Made by a program: the position numbers and the translations under genes
Notes under the pieces: model-generated
The model's database searches: none
What the model saw: the letters and a program-made list of their open reading frames with translations, nothing else
Told to the model about the DNA's origin: nothing
Shown: positions 1 through 9,280 of the stretch, in pieces
Numbering within the stretch: the stretch's first letter is position 1
Layout: each line of letters starts with the position of its first letter
Source: Candidatus Binatia bacterium
GTDB lineage: Bacteria > Desulfobacterota > Binatia > HRBIN30
Assembly: GCA_026004215.1 (NCBI GenBank)
Contig: BPIR01000002.1
Coordinates: 1,179,031-1,243,030 of the forward strand
DNA length: 64,000 bases
Direction of reading: 5' to 3'

Positions 1-224
1 CTTTGTCGCTGCCTTTTGGCGCGCCGGCTGAAGCGGGTAGGGGGTGGTCGCTGGTGGCAATGCTTTGTTGACTGTGGATTGGCAGCCGATAGCGTTCGCT
101 TTCCCTCTTCCGCTGCGGGCAACGGGGGGGCAGGGCAATGGCCGGGGTGCGGCGGAGACCATGCGTTTTGCTGATTGAATTGCCCGCCTGCCTAGCGTAG
201 CATTGCTCCTTACCGAGGAGGCGT

Positions 225-1157
225 ATGGCGGCACGGTTGGGTTGGCTGTTTGGGGCGCTCTTGCTTTGGGCCACGTGGGAAAACCTGGCTGGCCGCGCCT
301 TTGCCGCCTCGGGTCCGCCGGCACAGCGCGTTCCCGCAGCGCTATTGATGTTCCCCTACATCGAGGCGGGTGCCGGGCGGGATACACGGGTGGAACTGGT
401 CAACCTGAGTGGCGTGCCGATCGAACTCGAATGTTTCTTCGTCAACGGGGAGGATCCAGCCTGTAACGAAGTTGGCTTTGTTCTGGCATTGACTCCGTAC
501 CAGCCATTTGCCTGGCTGATCAGCGAGGGGATGAGCAACGTGCTGAACGGCACGGCTGCGCCCCCGTTTTGGGGCTTTGGCGAACTCAAGTGTGCGGTTG
601 TGCCCCCGGAGCCCGCGCTCGAGTTGTACAACACCGTGCAAGGCCGGGCCACGGTGTTCGGACTCGATGGCACCACGGTGTCGTACACTGCGTATGGCTT
701 CCAGCGCTTTGTGGGTGGCGAGTACACGGGGCTCCTCCGGCTCGACGGTTCCGAGTACGCGCAGTGTCCGGACCGCTTGTTGTTCACGGCGCTGGCCGAT
801 ACGCCCAGTGGGAATAGCGAGCTCATCTTGTTGCCGTGCTCGCAAGATCTGGTTTTGCAATCGCCCGCGACGGTGACGGCGCAACTTCTGCTGACCACGG
901 AGCTCGGGCAAACTGTTTCCACTTCGTTTCAGGTGCGTTGTTACTCGCGCCGGTTGCTGAGCGACGTCGCGGATGTGCTTCAGCGTAGCCTGGGCGGCTC
1001 CGATGTGGTGCAAATTTCGGTTCGCGGCGTCGGGGGGCCGCTCATTGGCTTGGTCATCGATGGAATTCCGTTCGGGTCGACCTTTGGCTTGGCCGGCAAC
1101 GAGCCAATGTTCGTTGGTGGCCGGAGCGCCACGATTTCGGTTCCCCGCACGCGGTAA
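225..1157 (+). CDS. Secreted protein of unknown function, paralogue of the next gene
   Basis: 310 residues. I do not recognise a named family. An N-terminal hydrophobic signal peptide (about residues 1-28, ending near GRAFAAS) is followed by a single Cys-containing, probably beta-rich domain. The start ATG is preceded by a strong GAGGAGG site about 4 bases upstream. The domain carries a signature CPDRLLFTALADT...NSELILLPCSQ that reappears in the next gene as CPDRLHFNVLAQT...NSELVLVPCTQ. The shared order RVPAALLMFPYIE / LAAAVLIFPLVR, ELKC and CPDRL shows the two are paralogues. Only 6 bases separate the two genes, so they are probably one transcription unit exporting two related proteins. Cys residues occur in similar places in both, which suggests disulfides in the periplasm or outside the cell. 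Function unknown. Confidence 0.75.
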   Translation: MAARLGWLFGALLLWATWENLAGRAFAASGPPAQRVPAALLMFPYIEAGAGRDTRVELVNLSGVPIELECFFVNGEDPACNEVGFVLALTPYQPFAWLISEGMSNVLNGTAAPPFWGFGELKCAVVPPEPALELYNTVQGRATVFGLDGTTVSYTAYGFQRFVGGEYTGLLRLDGSEYAQCPDRLLFTALADTPSGNSELILLPCSQDLVLQSPATVTAQLLLTTELGQTVSTSFQVRCYSRRLLSDVADVLQRSLGGSDVVQISVRGVGGPLIGLVIDGIPFGSTFGLAGNEPMFVGGRSATISVPRTR

Positions 1158-1163
1158 AAAGAG

Positions 1164-2678
1164 ATGAGTCAAATACTGAACGGCCTCGCAGCGTTTCTAT
1201 TCGCGTGGTTCCAGTTGCTCGCGCAGTCCGGACTGTTCCCGCCCACCGCGCGTCCGACCTTGTCCCCGACGCCTGCTGTCTCGCCGACGAGCACTGTAGG
1301 TCCCGAGAGCTCTCCAACGTGGTCCCCTTCGAGCACCCCAGAGCCGCCGGCCGCCACGGCGACAAACGTTTCGCCACCCACCTCGACCCCTTCCTCGTTC
1401 GCGGCCGCCACGGTAACGGCCACCGCGTCGGCGACCAGAACGCGGCCTTTGCCGCCGCCCACGTGGACGCCGAGCCCGCAGCCGAGTTTCACGGCCACGC
1501 GCACTAGCACGCCGACACGGTCGGCGACTTCGTCCCGGTCACCGACCAGCACCCGCTCGGCCACGCGGAGCCCGTCTTTGACGGTGACGCCGACGTTTTC
1601 CCGAACCGCAACTTCTTCGCCCACGCGGACGCCGACTCGCACCCTGACTCGGACGCCCACCATCACATCGACACGAACATTGACGCTGACTCCCCTACCG
1701 ACGCGTACACCCACGGCTACGTGGACGCGGGTTCCGACATGGACTCCACGACCGAGTTTTACGCCCACGGCGTCTCCGACACCGAGGCCGACGCGAGTGC
1801 GTGGCGAGGTGGATCCGCTCGGGGTGGTTGCGCAGGGGGATCCGCCGGCGCAAAAGCTGGCTGCCGCGGTGCTGATCTTTCCGCTGGTGCGGTCGAGCGC
1901 CACCACCGATACGCGCATCGAAATGGCTTCGTCTTCGACCGTGGCAGGGCCGGCGGCACGCTGCTTTTACGTGAGTGCCGGCAATTGTGTCGAGATTGGT
2001 TTCCAAGCCATCGCACCATCTGGCGGTGGGGGTGCAGCGGCACGTCCACTTTCGTGGATGGTCAGCACCGGTCTCGACGGTAACGGGCGCCGCATCGCTC
2101 CTCCATTTCAGGGTGATGGCGAACTCAAATGCTTTGCACCCACGAACTCTCTCACCGGCCGTGCCCTGATTGCGGATAATACGGGGCAGCGCATAGCCTA
2201 CTCGGCGGTTGCCTTCCGGAAATTACGCGACGATGCGCCGACAAATTTCATATCGCTGAACGGCGTGGACTACGAAGCTTGCCCCGATCGCTTGCACTTC
2301 AATGTGCTCGCGCAAACGGCCACGTCCAATAGCGAACTCGTTTTGGTCCCGTGCACGCAGAACCTCGAGGGCCAGGTGTTCTCTGCGGTTACGTTGCAAT
2401 ACGCCGTGATCAACGAGCTCGAGCAAACGTTCTCGGCTGCGAGCTCGTTCCAGTGCATGGAGCGCCGGAGCTTCAGCACCATTCCGGCACTGCGCTTCAG
2501 CAGCATCGGTACCAATACGGCGCATCTGGTCGTGCGAGGCGTCGAGGTTCCTGTGATCGGTCTCGTCGTAAACCGTTTCCAGGTGCCCGGATCGGGCGCG
2601 CTGTCGACCTCGAGCAACGAGCCCTATCTCGAAGGCTCGCGCGAAGCGACGCTCGACCTTCCGCCGGACTGGCCGTAA
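1164..2678 (+). CDS. Secreted Thr/Pro-rich linker protein with the same C-terminal domain as its upstream neighbour
   Basis: 504 residues. A signal peptide (about 1-22) leads into a linker of about 180 residues made of Thr, Pro, Ser and Arg in TPT/TRTPT periods (roughly residues 26-210). The C-terminal domain (about 215-504) is paralogous to the whole mature region of the preceding gene (LAAAVLIFPLVR, GELKC, CPDRLHFNVLAQT, NSELVLVPCTQ, FQC). TP-rich linkers of this kind usually hold a domain away from the membrane or join extracellular modules. That linker is the main difference between the two tandem proteins. No enzyme motif seen. The reverse strand over the linker is also open, but this is a by-product of the repeated codons. 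Confidence 0.75.
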   Translation: MSQILNGLAAFLFAWFQLLAQSGLFPPTARPTLSPTPAVSPTSTVGPESSPTWSPSSTPEPPAATATNVSPPTSTPSSFAAATVTATASATRTRPLPPPTWTPSPQPSFTATRTSTPTRSATSSRSPTSTRSATRSPSLTVTPTFSRTATSSPTRTPTRTLTRTPTITSTRTLTLTPLPTRTPTATWTRVPTWTPRPSFTPTASPTPRPTRVRGEVDPLGVVAQGDPPAQKLAAAVLIFPLVRSSATTDTRIEMASSSTVAGPAARCFYVSAGNCVEIGFQAIAPSGGGGAAARPLSWMVSTGLDGNGRRIAPPFQGDGELKCFAPTNSLTGRALIADNTGQRIAYSAVAFRKLRDDAPTNFISLNGVDYEACPDRLHFNVLAQTATSNSELVLVPCTQNLEGQVFSAVTLQYAVINELEQTFSAASSFQCMERRSFSTIPALRFSSIGTNTAHLVVRGVEVPVIGLVVNRFQVPGSGALSTSSNEPYLEGSREATLDLPPDWP

Positions 2679-2691
2679 TTCCCCAGCCTGT

Positions 2692-3480
2692 ATGATCGAG
2701 GGCTACGAGCAGTTTGCTTTTCGGTACGACGAAATCGAGCACACTGTGTACCGCGCGGGTGCCGGCCCGGCGGTCATCGTGATTCACGAGATTCCCGGCA
2801 TCACGCCCGAGGTGTTGCGTTTTGCAGAGCGCGTGCGCGGGGTTGGATTTTGCGTCTACTTGCCCCATCTGTTTGGCATTCCCGGAAAGCCGGTTTCCGG
2901 CTGGTACGTCGCGCGCTCGTTTCTGGGTGCGTGTGTGAGTCGGGAATTTAAAGTGTTGGCGCGGAACGAGGCTAGCCCCGTCACCAACTGGCTGCGCGCG
3001 CTGGCGCGGGAAGCACACCGCCGGTGCGGCGGCCCGGGTGTCGGAGCCCTGGGCATGTGCCTGACCGGCAATTTTGCGCTCGCGATGATGATCGATCCGG
3101 CAGTGCAAGCGCCGGTGTTGAGTCAGCCGTCGTTGCCCTTGCCCATCAGTAAGGCACACCGGCGAGCGCTACATCTCGCACCTCAGCAACTCGAAGTGGT
3201 CAAAGATCGTGTCCGCGCCGGCTGCCCGGTACTGGGCCTGAGATTTACGCGCGACCTGGCCTGCCCCGCGGAGCGTTTTCAACGCTTGCGGGAGGAACTC
3301 GGGGAGGGGTTCGAAGCCATCGAAATTGACTCGTCGCCGGGAAACCCCCACGGCATCTCGCCGCGAGCGCATTCTGTGCTCACACTGGATTTGGTCGATC
3401 GCGAGGGCCACCCCACCCGACAAGCGCTGGAGCGAGTGCTGGAGTTTTTCCGCTCGCGCTTGCAGATTGCCTCCCGTTGA
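2692..3480 (+). CDS. Dienelactone hydrolase family protein
   Basis: 262 residues, alpha/beta hydrolase of the dienelactone hydrolase (carboxymethylenebutenolidase) family. Visible motifs: VIVIHEIPGI with the Glu that positions the nucleophile (about residue 32), the nucleophile elbow GMCLTGNFAL with Cys instead of Ser (about residue 123), an acid in RFTRDLACP and a His in DREGHPTRQA near the end, giving the Cys-Asp-His triad of the family. Known members hydrolyse dienelactones in chlorocatechol degradation, but many act on other esters or lactones. No catechol pathway genes are nearby, so the substrate cannot be named. It follows the secreted paralogue pair by 13 bases and converges on the reductase-like gene. 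Confidence 0.85.
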   Translation: MIEGYEQFAFRYDEIEHTVYRAGAGPAVIVIHEIPGITPEVLRFAERVRGVGFCVYLPHLFGIPGKPVSGWYVARSFLGACVSREFKVLARNEASPVTNWLRALAREAHRRCGGPGVGALGMCLTGNFALAMMIDPAVQAPVLSQPSLPLPISKAHRRALHLAPQQLEVVKDRVRAGCPVLGLRFTRDLACPAERFQRLREELGEGFEAIEIDSSPGNPHGISPRAHSVLTLDLVDREGHPTRQALERVLEFFRSRLQIASR

Positions 3481-3497
3481 GCCGCGCAGTGGCTACC

Positions 3498-4169
3498 TCA
3501 CCACTGCTCCACGTGCACGCCGGCGGGGTCGTAGCCCGCGCCGCGTAGGAGTTCGGCTACGTGCTGCACATCGGGGTTCGGGCCGCACACGTAAAAATGC
3601 CACTTTCGCTCGGCCGTGCCCGCAACGTAACGGCCGTAAAGGTAGTCCTTCATGGGGATATCGAACAGCACCTCGTACTCGAAGTTTTCCCGCCGGAAGA
3701 CCTCGCTGACGAACTCCTTGCGGAACAGTTGCAAGGAAGTGTCTTTCACGAAGTGATGCAGGCGCACGGGAAACAACAAGCGGTGTTGGAACAGTCGCTG
3801 GACAATCGGACGCAAGGCGGCAATGCCGACCTCGTATCCGATGAGTGCCAGGGGTGCGCCGGGAGCTCGGTCGAAAGAAAACTCTCCGATCGGAGCTTGG
3901 TACCGGACGATATCTCCGGGTTCGAGAGCACCGATGTAGCGAGCACACGCTCCGCCGGAGCTTAGATCCGCGACGATCTCGAAGTGCGCCGGCAGCTCGG
4001 GCGCAGTGGCAATCGAGTACCGGCAAAGCAAGGCAGGCGAACCCGCTTCGACCACTACACCTTGGCCCGGAAGCCAGGTTAACTCCGCGGGGCGCTGCAA
4101 GCTGAGAAGCCGCACCCCAGGCGCCAAATTTTCGGTTTTCAACACCGGGCTCTCGTAATGGCGCGCCAT
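3498..4169 (-). CDS. Ferredoxin-NADP reductase-like flavin oxidoreductase
   Basis: 223 residues. The fold is FNR-like: an N-terminal FAD-binding beta-barrel with the CRYSIATAP motif (the RxYS flavin contact, near residue 50), then GACARYIGALEPGDIVRYQAPIGEF, and a nucleotide-binding half with ALIGYEVGIAALRPIVQRLF and the C-terminal HFYVCGPNPDVQHVAELL. The Gly-rich nucleotide motif is unusual (GYEVGIAALR rather than GTGIAPLR), so cofactor preference may differ. No 2Fe-2S domain is present, so it would need a partner protein. The next upstream gene on this strand is the AbrB-like regulator 67 bases away. Confidence 0.75.
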   Translation of the reverse strand: MARHYESPVLKTENLAPGVRLLSLQRPAELTWLPGQGVVVEAGSPALLCRYSIATAPELPAHFEIVADLSSGGACARYIGALEPGDIVRYQAPIGEFSFDRAPGAPLALIGYEVGIAALRPIVQRLFQHRLLFPVRLHHFVKDTSLQLFRKEFVSEVFRRENFEYEVLFDIPMKDYLYGRYVAGTAERKWHFYVCGPNPDVQHVAELLRGAGYDPAGVHVEQW

Positions 4170-4236
4170 TGCGGTGCACTCCTCCGCTGCCGACCCCCGG
4201 CACTCTGCCCCTTCCGGACGATGCCATGTCGCCGGC

Positions 4237-4434
4237 TCATCGGGGTTTTTCCTCTTTGTACCGGCTCAATCGGTCTAAGTAGGCGGCAAACCGCCCGGCC
4301 TTCTTGCGCAACACAATGCGATCGTTCTCCACGCTCAGCTCGAGCTCATCTCCCGCCTCGATCCCCAAGTCGCTGCGGATTTTCCGAGGCAAAATAATTT
4401 CACCCTTGCTGCCGAGAACGATCGTTACTGCCAT
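4237..4434 (-). CDS. AbrB/MazE/SpoVT-type DNA-binding protein
   Basis: 65 residues, a swapped-hairpin AbrB-like DNA-binding domain: VTIVLGSKGEIILPRKIRSDLGIEAGDELEL is the classic strand-loop-strand signature. Proteins of this size are either small transcription factors or antitoxins of MazE/VapB type. No toxin (PIN or MazF) is next to it: the neighbours are the flavin reductase-like gene downstream and mltA upstream on the same strand. A solitary regulator or orphan antitoxin is therefore likelier than a working toxin-antitoxin pair. The charged tail KAGRFAAYLDRLSRYKEEKPR may contact a partner. Confidence 0.75.
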   Translation of the reverse strand: MAVTIVLGSKGEIILPRKIRSDLGIEAGDELELSVENDRIVLRKKAGRFAAYLDRLSRYKEEKPR

Positions 4435-4493
4435 GCGCCGAAGAATCTTCCAAAGAAGGTTTCCTTCACGGGATCTCGAAACAAGCCGTTTCT

Positions 4494-5702
4494 CTACTCC
4501 TTTGGGAGGAGGAAGTAAAAGCGTCCGGGATTCTCGATTTCGGTTGCCACGGCTTCGGCCACTGCGCCGCTGCCCCAGTACACGTCAACGCGATCCTGGC
4601 CGGAGACTGTGCTCCCGCTATCTTGGACAAACACGAATCGCCGGGTCGTGCGCTGACCTGTGGTCGAGTCCGGGCGCGGATCGATTTCCAAAAAGCCGGC
4701 AGCTCCGTGCGGGTAGTACGCGGGATCCACGGCCACAGAGCGTCCTCCAGTCAGCGGCACATCGCAACTGCCCATTGGACCGGTGGCAACCCCGCGAAAA
4801 AAAATCCACTGCGGATTTTGGCGAAAGAGCGCGGACTGTTCTTCGGGATGCGCGCGCAGGTACTCTTTAAGGGTACGTAAAGTCAGTGTCTTGCCCGCCA
4901 GCTTTCCCTGTTCGCTCAAAACCTTGGCGATGCTGCGATAGGGATGCCCGTTGGAACCCGCGTAGCTGAGTTGCAAGCGAACGCCATCTTCGAGTTCCAG
5001 CAAGGCCGACCCCTGGATGTGCATAAAGTAAGCTTCCACCGGGTCGTCGAGCCAGGCGAGCTCGTAGCCGCGCCCGCTCAAGGCCCCCGCTTCGATTTCT
5101 GCGCGTGTGTAATAGGGGACGAGCTTGCCGTCTCGTACCCGCCCTTGCACCACCCGTGGGGGGCAGGTGGGGCAGAAATCACGGAGGTTCACATCCACCA
5201 GGTCGTCCGGCGTGCGATACACGGGGTAGCGGAATCGCTCGGTGCGGCGCCGACTGGCGCGCAGTTCCGGCTGGTAATAGCCAGCCACCAATAAGGGCTC
5301 GTTTCTCGCCAGACGATAGAGGCGCAGCCGTTCGCAGAGCCGTTCGCGACTCTCCGTGCCGAGCTCCAAAATTGCTCGCGTTGCCGCGATCAGTTGGGCA
5401 ACGCTGACCTCGCCATCGAGAAGCTGGAGGCGGCGATCGACAGGCAGGCGCGCGAGGCAGTCGAGGTTACGTTCCGCCGCTTGTTGCAAGGAATCGGGCG
5501 TGGCGTCGTCGCGAAGGATTTGGCGGCACTCCGCGTCATCCAGTGCGACGAGGCCGGCTCGTGACCACCCCGCGCCCTCGGGCGCCCGCCGCTCTTCCCG
5601 AGCGGCGGAACTTGGCCGCACCGGCTCTCTGGCAGTTTCGACACAGCCGGCACTACTGCACAACCACCACAACACCAAAAACCCGCACCCAGCAGTCCGC
5701 AT
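4494..5702 (-). CDS. mltA: Membrane-bound lytic murein transglycosylase A
   Basis: 402 residues, lipoprotein. The lipobox is at the start (LWWLCSSAGC, Cys about residue 20). It cleaves the MurNAc-GlcNAc glycosidic bond of peptidoglycan to form 1,6-anhydro-MurNAc ends, acting at the inner face of the outer membrane. Visible MltA features: EPLLVAGYYQPELRASRR, VRLQLSYAGSNGHPYRSIAKVL, and the C-terminal 3D domain FVQDSGSTVSGQDRVDVYWGSG, which carries the conserved aspartates of the family. Length is typical. It stands 12 bases after the aminotransferase gene on the same strand, so the two are probably cotranscribed. Confidence 0.93.
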   Translation of the reverse strand: MRTAGCGFLVLWWLCSSAGCVETAREPVRPSSAAREERRAPEGAGWSRAGLVALDDAECRQILRDDATPDSLQQAAERNLDCLARLPVDRRLQLLDGEVSVAQLIAATRAILELGTESRERLCERLRLYRLARNEPLLVAGYYQPELRASRRRTERFRYPVYRTPDDLVDVNLRDFCPTCPPRVVQGRVRDGKLVPYYTRAEIEAGALSGRGYELAWLDDPVEAYFMHIQGSALLELEDGVRLQLSYAGSNGHPYRSIAKVLSEQGKLAGKTLTLRTLKEYLRAHPEEQSALFRQNPQWIFFRGVATGPMGSCDVPLTGGRSVAVDPAYYPHGAAGFLEIDPRPDSTTGQRTTRRFVFVQDSGSTVSGQDRVDVYWGSGAVAEAVATEIENPGRFYFLLPKE

Positions 5703-5714
5703 ACGTTCCTGACT

Positions 5715-6914
5715 TTACCCCTTCGAGTCACAGTCCGAGCTCGCCAACACTTGCTGTGCGGCACTCACCGCGGCTCCGGGCCCGACGCGCCACCCAAAGC
5801 GCGGCAAAATGCGTTCGAGTGCTGCGAGCAAGGCCAAGACGTTTGCCTCGGTACTCGATTCTCCCATCAGGCCGATGCGCCAAGTGTTTCCTTTCAGAGG
5901 TCCCAAACCTCCGCCAATTTCGATACCGAATTCGTCCAGCAGCGCACGCCGAACGCCGAGGTCGTCCACCCCGTCGGGTATGCGGACGCAGTTGAGGGTC
6001 CACAGTCGGTGCCCCTCCTGCGAGGCAAAGCGAAGTTGCAGCGCTTCCAAACCGGCGGCGAGGGCTTCGTGATTGCGCCGGTGGCGCTGCCAGCGGCGAT
6101 CGAGGCCCTCCGCCTCGATCAAACGTAGGGCCTCGAGCAGCCCATAGTTCATCGTGATGGGAGCTGTGTGATGGTACACGCGCTCGCTGCCCCAGTATTG
6201 CGAGAGCAACGACACGTCGAGATACCAGCTTTGTACAGGCTGGCGCCGAGCACGAACAGCCGCCAGAGCTGCGGAGGAGAACGTCACTGGGGCGAGCCCC
6301 GGCGGGGCACTCAGGCACTTTTGCGTGCCGCTGTACGCCGCATCGATGCCCCATCGGTCCACATTTACGGGGTGTCCGCCCAAGGAAGTCACCGTGTCGG
6401 CGACGAACAACGCGCCATGCTCGCGAGCAAGCTCGCAGAGATCCTCCAGAGGCTGCAGCACACCCGTGGAGGTTTCGGCGTGCACCGCCGCGACAATCTT
6501 GGGCTTACGACACTGGCGCAAAGCAGAGCGCACGTCGTCGGGCTCGACGATTCGCCCCCAAGGGGCGGCCACTTCCTGCACGCGAGCGCCGCACCGTCGC
6601 GCCACTTCTGCCATGCGCTGCCCGAAGAGGCCGTTGACACACACAACTGCCTCGTCTCCCGGCTCGAGAAGATTTGCAAAGCAAGTTTCCATTCCGGCAC
6701 TGCCCGTGCCGGAGATCGGAATCGTGAGCTCGTTGGCGGTCTGGAATAGCCAGCGCAGCAATCGCTTGGTTTCTTCCATGATGGCGAGAAAAGCGGGATC
6801 GAGGTGGCCCACCAGCGGTGTGCTCATTGCCTGCAACACGCGCGGGTGGACCATGCTCGGGCCTGGCCCCAACAGCAGCCGCGTGGGTGGGGGGAACACT
6901 TGTGCTTGTGCCAT
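5715..6914 (-). CDS. Class V aminotransferase, alanine-glyoxylate / serine-pyruvate type
   Basis: 399 residues, PLP enzyme of aminotransferase class V. The N-terminus ([30 protein letters not shown]) and the pyridoxal-lysine region [22 protein letters not shown] match alanine-glyoxylate, serine-glyoxylate and related aminotransferases. [34 protein letters not shown] contains the Asp that pairs with the pyridine nitrogen. Such enzymes act in photorespiration-like C2 metabolism, serine turnover or purine breakdown. The sequence alone does not separate these. A region of about 170 bases before the divergently transcribed dockerin-like gene should hold the promoter. Confidence 0.85.
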   Translation of the reverse strand: MAQAQVFPPPTRLLLGPGPSMVHPRVLQAMSTPLVGHLDPAFLAIMEETKRLLRWLFQTANELTIPISGTGSAGMETCFANLLEPGDEAVVCVNGLFGQRMAEVARRCGARVQEVAAPWGRIVEPDDVRSALRQCRKPKIVAAVHAETSTGVLQPLEDLCELAREHGALFVADTVTSLGGHPVNVDRWGIDAAYSGTQKCLSAPPGLAPVTFSSAALAAVRARRQPVQSWYLDVSLLSQYWGSERVYHHTAPITMNYGLLEALRLIEAEGLDRRWQRHRRNHEALAAGLEALQLRFASQEGHRLWTLNCVRIPDGVDDLGVRRALLDEFGIEIGGGLGPLKGNTWRIGLMGESSTEANVLALLAALERILPRFGWRVGPGAAVSAAQQVLASSDCDSKG

Positions 6915-7082
6915 GTTCTAACCTCGAGTGCCGCACGCATAACGAAGAGCGGCCGGGATGCAAAGAAGGATCGGTACGCGTCGGGTACGCATTACCGACT
7001 GAAACGCTTCCCACGGCGGGAAGCGGGGTTGGTGTGGGATGGGTATCGCAGTACACTTTAGGGGTTGCGGAGGGAAAAGACG

Positions 7083-7775
7083 ATGCGTTTTCTCGCTTCG
7101 GCGCGAACTGCGCGGTGGGGGTGCGCGCTTGCCGCCGCGTTTCTAGACGTGGCGGTTTCGTTGGCTTCTGCTCGCGGGCAAGAGCTGCCGTTACGGCCTG
7201 TGGGTGCTCGACTGTCCGTGCCTGGGCCCGAACTGTGCGGCGACCCGCCACCGCTGCTCTCGTGTCCGGGCGACTGCAATGCGGACTTCGAGGTTCGCGT
7301 GGATGAAATTGTGGCTGGGGTAACGATCGCATTGGGGCTTTCTCCACTTGGGCGATGCCTTCCGATGGATGCCAATGGGGACCAGCAAGTGACGATTGAT
7401 GAATTGGTTGCGGCGGTGCGCTCGATCTTCGAGGGTTGCCCGTTGGGGAACGGTGCAGTTTACGAGGTGGACGCTTGCCAGGGGCAGCGGTTTCGTATTC
7501 TGTTGCGCGATCCGCTGTTAATCGAGATGGCGGAAGACATTCTGTCGGGCGTGGAGCACCCAAAAATCGTTACGGGAGAGCTTCGCTGCGGGGCGGGAGG
7601 CTTTAACGGACCATGGAGCTGGCACTTGGACCCGGCAACCGTGGCATTTACCGATGCCGCCATCGAACTGTGCGATGGCTGCCCCACGTTCATCGAAGCT
7701 GAACTCGAGTATTGGCTGGGGACGGTGCGCCGGTATTGCCCCTGGAGTACGCAGCTCGTGCGGCGAGTGCGTTGA
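7083..7775 (+). CDS. Secreted protein with dockerin-like EF-hand pair
   Basis: About 230 residues from the ATG at 7083, which has GAGGGAAAAGACG before it. A TTG start at 7065 is possible but adds residues before the signal peptide. The signal peptide is followed near residue 60 by a dockerin-type pair of calcium loops: GDCNADFEVRVDE and DANGDQQVTIDE, each followed by a short helix (IVAGVTIALG, LVAAVRSIFEG). Type I dockerins bind cohesins in cellulosomes, but no cohesin is present, so here the pair is better read as a calcium-binding or surface-anchoring module. The C-terminal ~110 residues, with several Cys, are unrecognised. The gene converges on the DapL-like gene, with 7 bases between stops. 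Confidence 0.7.
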   Translation: MRFLASARTARWGCALAAAFLDVAVSLASARGQELPLRPVGARLSVPGPELCGDPPPLLSCPGDCNADFEVRVDEIVAGVTIALGLSPLGRCLPMDANGDQQVTIDELVAAVRSIFEGCPLGNGAVYEVDACQGQRFRILLRDPLLIEMAEDILSGVEHPKIVTGELRCGAGGFNGPWSWHLDPATVAFTDAAIELCDGCPTFIEAELEYWLGTVRRYCPWSTQLVRRVR

Positions 7776-7782
7776 GCGGGGG

Positions 7783-8949
7783 TTATTTCAAGGCATTCCG
7801 CAGCCGTTGCATGGCCTCTGCCAGGCGGTCGTCGGGCACCGTGAGGGAGAAGCGCACGTAGCCCTCGCCGTATTGGCCGTAAGCCGCTCCTGCAGCCACG
7901 ACTACATGGGCCTTTTCGAACAGGAACGTGGCAAACTCGATGCTGCTCATGCCTTCCGGCGCGGGAACCCAAAGATAAAACGTGCCCCGACCCGGGGTAA
8001 AGCGGATGCCCAGTTCCGTGAGCGTTTCCAAAACGAACTTGCGGCGGCGCTGGTAGATTTCGAGCATGTGCCGAATGTTGTCGCTGCAACGCTCTAACGC
8101 CACGATCCCGGCGTATTGAATCGCGTTGAAGACGCCGGAGTCGGTATTCTCCTTGACCTTCGAAATCGCGGCAATGAGATCGCGGTTGCCCAATGCCATT
8201 CCCAAGCGCCAGCCCGTCATGTTGAATGGCTTGGAGAGAGAATTCAGCTCGATGCCCACGTCTTTCGCCCCGGGAATCGAGAGGAAACTCAGGGGACGCT
8301 CTCCGTCGAAAACAATTTCGCTGTAGGGGTTGTCGTAGCAAACGGCGATATCGTAGGAGCGGGCAAAGTCCACAAGTTCGGCGAGGAACCGGCGGGTCGC
8401 CGTCGCCCCCGTCGGGTTGTTCGGGTAGTTTAGAAACATGGCACTGGCGCGTTTGGCGACTTCCGTGGGAATGTCGGCAAACTGAGGCAGATAGCCATCC
8501 TCGCTGCGGATCGGGACGCTGTAAGGTTCGCCGCCGCCAATCAGGATGCTGGCCCGATAGGCGGGGTAGCCCGGGTCAGTCATGAGTACGACTTCACCGG
8601 GGTTGACTCGCGCCAAGACGAAATGGTGGCATCCCTCTTTCGAGCCAATGAGAGCGATGACCTCCGTGGCCGGGTCAACTTCCACCCCGTACCGGCGCGC
8701 GTACCAGCGCGCCACGGCTTCGCGAAAGGCAAACATGCCCTTTTCTTCGTCGGTAGGGTAGCGGTGGTTTGCTGGATCACGGGCGGCCCGTGCCAGCTCC
8801 TCGACCACCGGTTCGGGGGTAGGCTCTACCGGATCGCCAATGGCCAAGCTGATCACGTCGGCACCTTCGGCGCGAGCCTTGGCAATTTTCTGGCGCAGTT
8901 CCATGAACAGGTAGGGCGGAATTTTCTTGAGCCGTTCCGCTGCCCGCAT
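7783..8949 (-). CDS. dapL: LL-diaminopimelate aminotransferase-like class I/II aminotransferase
   Basis: 388 residues, fold-type I PLP enzyme. The N-terminus LKKIPPYLFMELRQKIAKARAEGADVISLAIGDPVEPTPEPVVEEL is characteristic of the bacterial DapL2-type diaminopimelate aminotransferases. Later come GSKEGCHHFVLARVNPGEVVLMTDPGYPAY, the FLNYPNNPTGATA motif and the PLP lysine in ELNSLSKPFNMTGWRLG. DapL converts tetrahydrodipicolinate directly to LL-diaminopimelate in lysine and cell-wall synthesis, bypassing DapC, DapD and DapE. A broad-specificity aspartate-type aminotransferase is the main alternative. No other dap gene is in the window. Confidence 0.82.
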   Translation of the reverse strand: MRAAERLKKIPPYLFMELRQKIAKARAEGADVISLAIGDPVEPTPEPVVEELARAARDPANHRYPTDEEKGMFAFREAVARWYARRYGVEVDPATEVIALIGSKEGCHHFVLARVNPGEVVLMTDPGYPAYRASILIGGGEPYSVPIRSEDGYLPQFADIPTEVAKRASAMFLNYPNNPTGATATRRFLAELVDFARSYDIAVCYDNPYSEIVFDGERPLSFLSIPGAKDVGIELNSLSKPFNMTGWRLGMALGNRDLIAAISKVKENTDSGVFNAIQYAGIVALERCSDNIRHMLEIYQRRRKFVLETLTELGIRFTPGRGTFYLWVPAPEGMSSIEFATFLFEKAHVVVAAGAAYGQYGEGYVRFSLTVPDDRLAEAMQRLRNALK

Positions 8950-9280
8950 GCCACTCCTCCTCTTGGTTCAGGCCGGGTCCGCGTAGCACCGTCGCATCTC
9001 GTGAACAACCACACCTGTGGGGCGGATGTTGTGGGGCACAAAAGTACGGCAGTGCCGCACAGTGCCAGTGCTGCCGGAGAGCAATTGCGGCTCCGGGCCG
9101 CATGCGGGCGGTGCGAAAATGCGGCGAACGTTGTCAAGCAAGGCGATCCGGGGTAAAGAGAATTGCAATGCGCTGAATCGGAAACCGAATCCAAGCGGTT
9201 CGTCGGTCTTAGGTCGCCGGGTAACTTCGGTTGGAGGTGAGGGACGAGGCTGGCAAAGCCAGAGGGGAGGAAAAGCGACG

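Noticed and set aside
1169..1918. Minus-strand Val/Gly-rich open frame opposite the TP linker
   Set aside because: Antisense of repeated ACN/CCN codons; composition is wholly explained by the real gene on the plus strand. The same holds for 32243-32980.
4237..4434. Toxin-antitoxin pair with the AbrB-like gene
   Set aside because: No PIN, MazF or other toxin gene flanks it; neighbours are flavin reductase-like and mltA genes.
7083..7775. Cellulosome component
   Set aside because: Only the dockerin-like loops support it; no cohesin, scaffoldin or glycosidase is visible.
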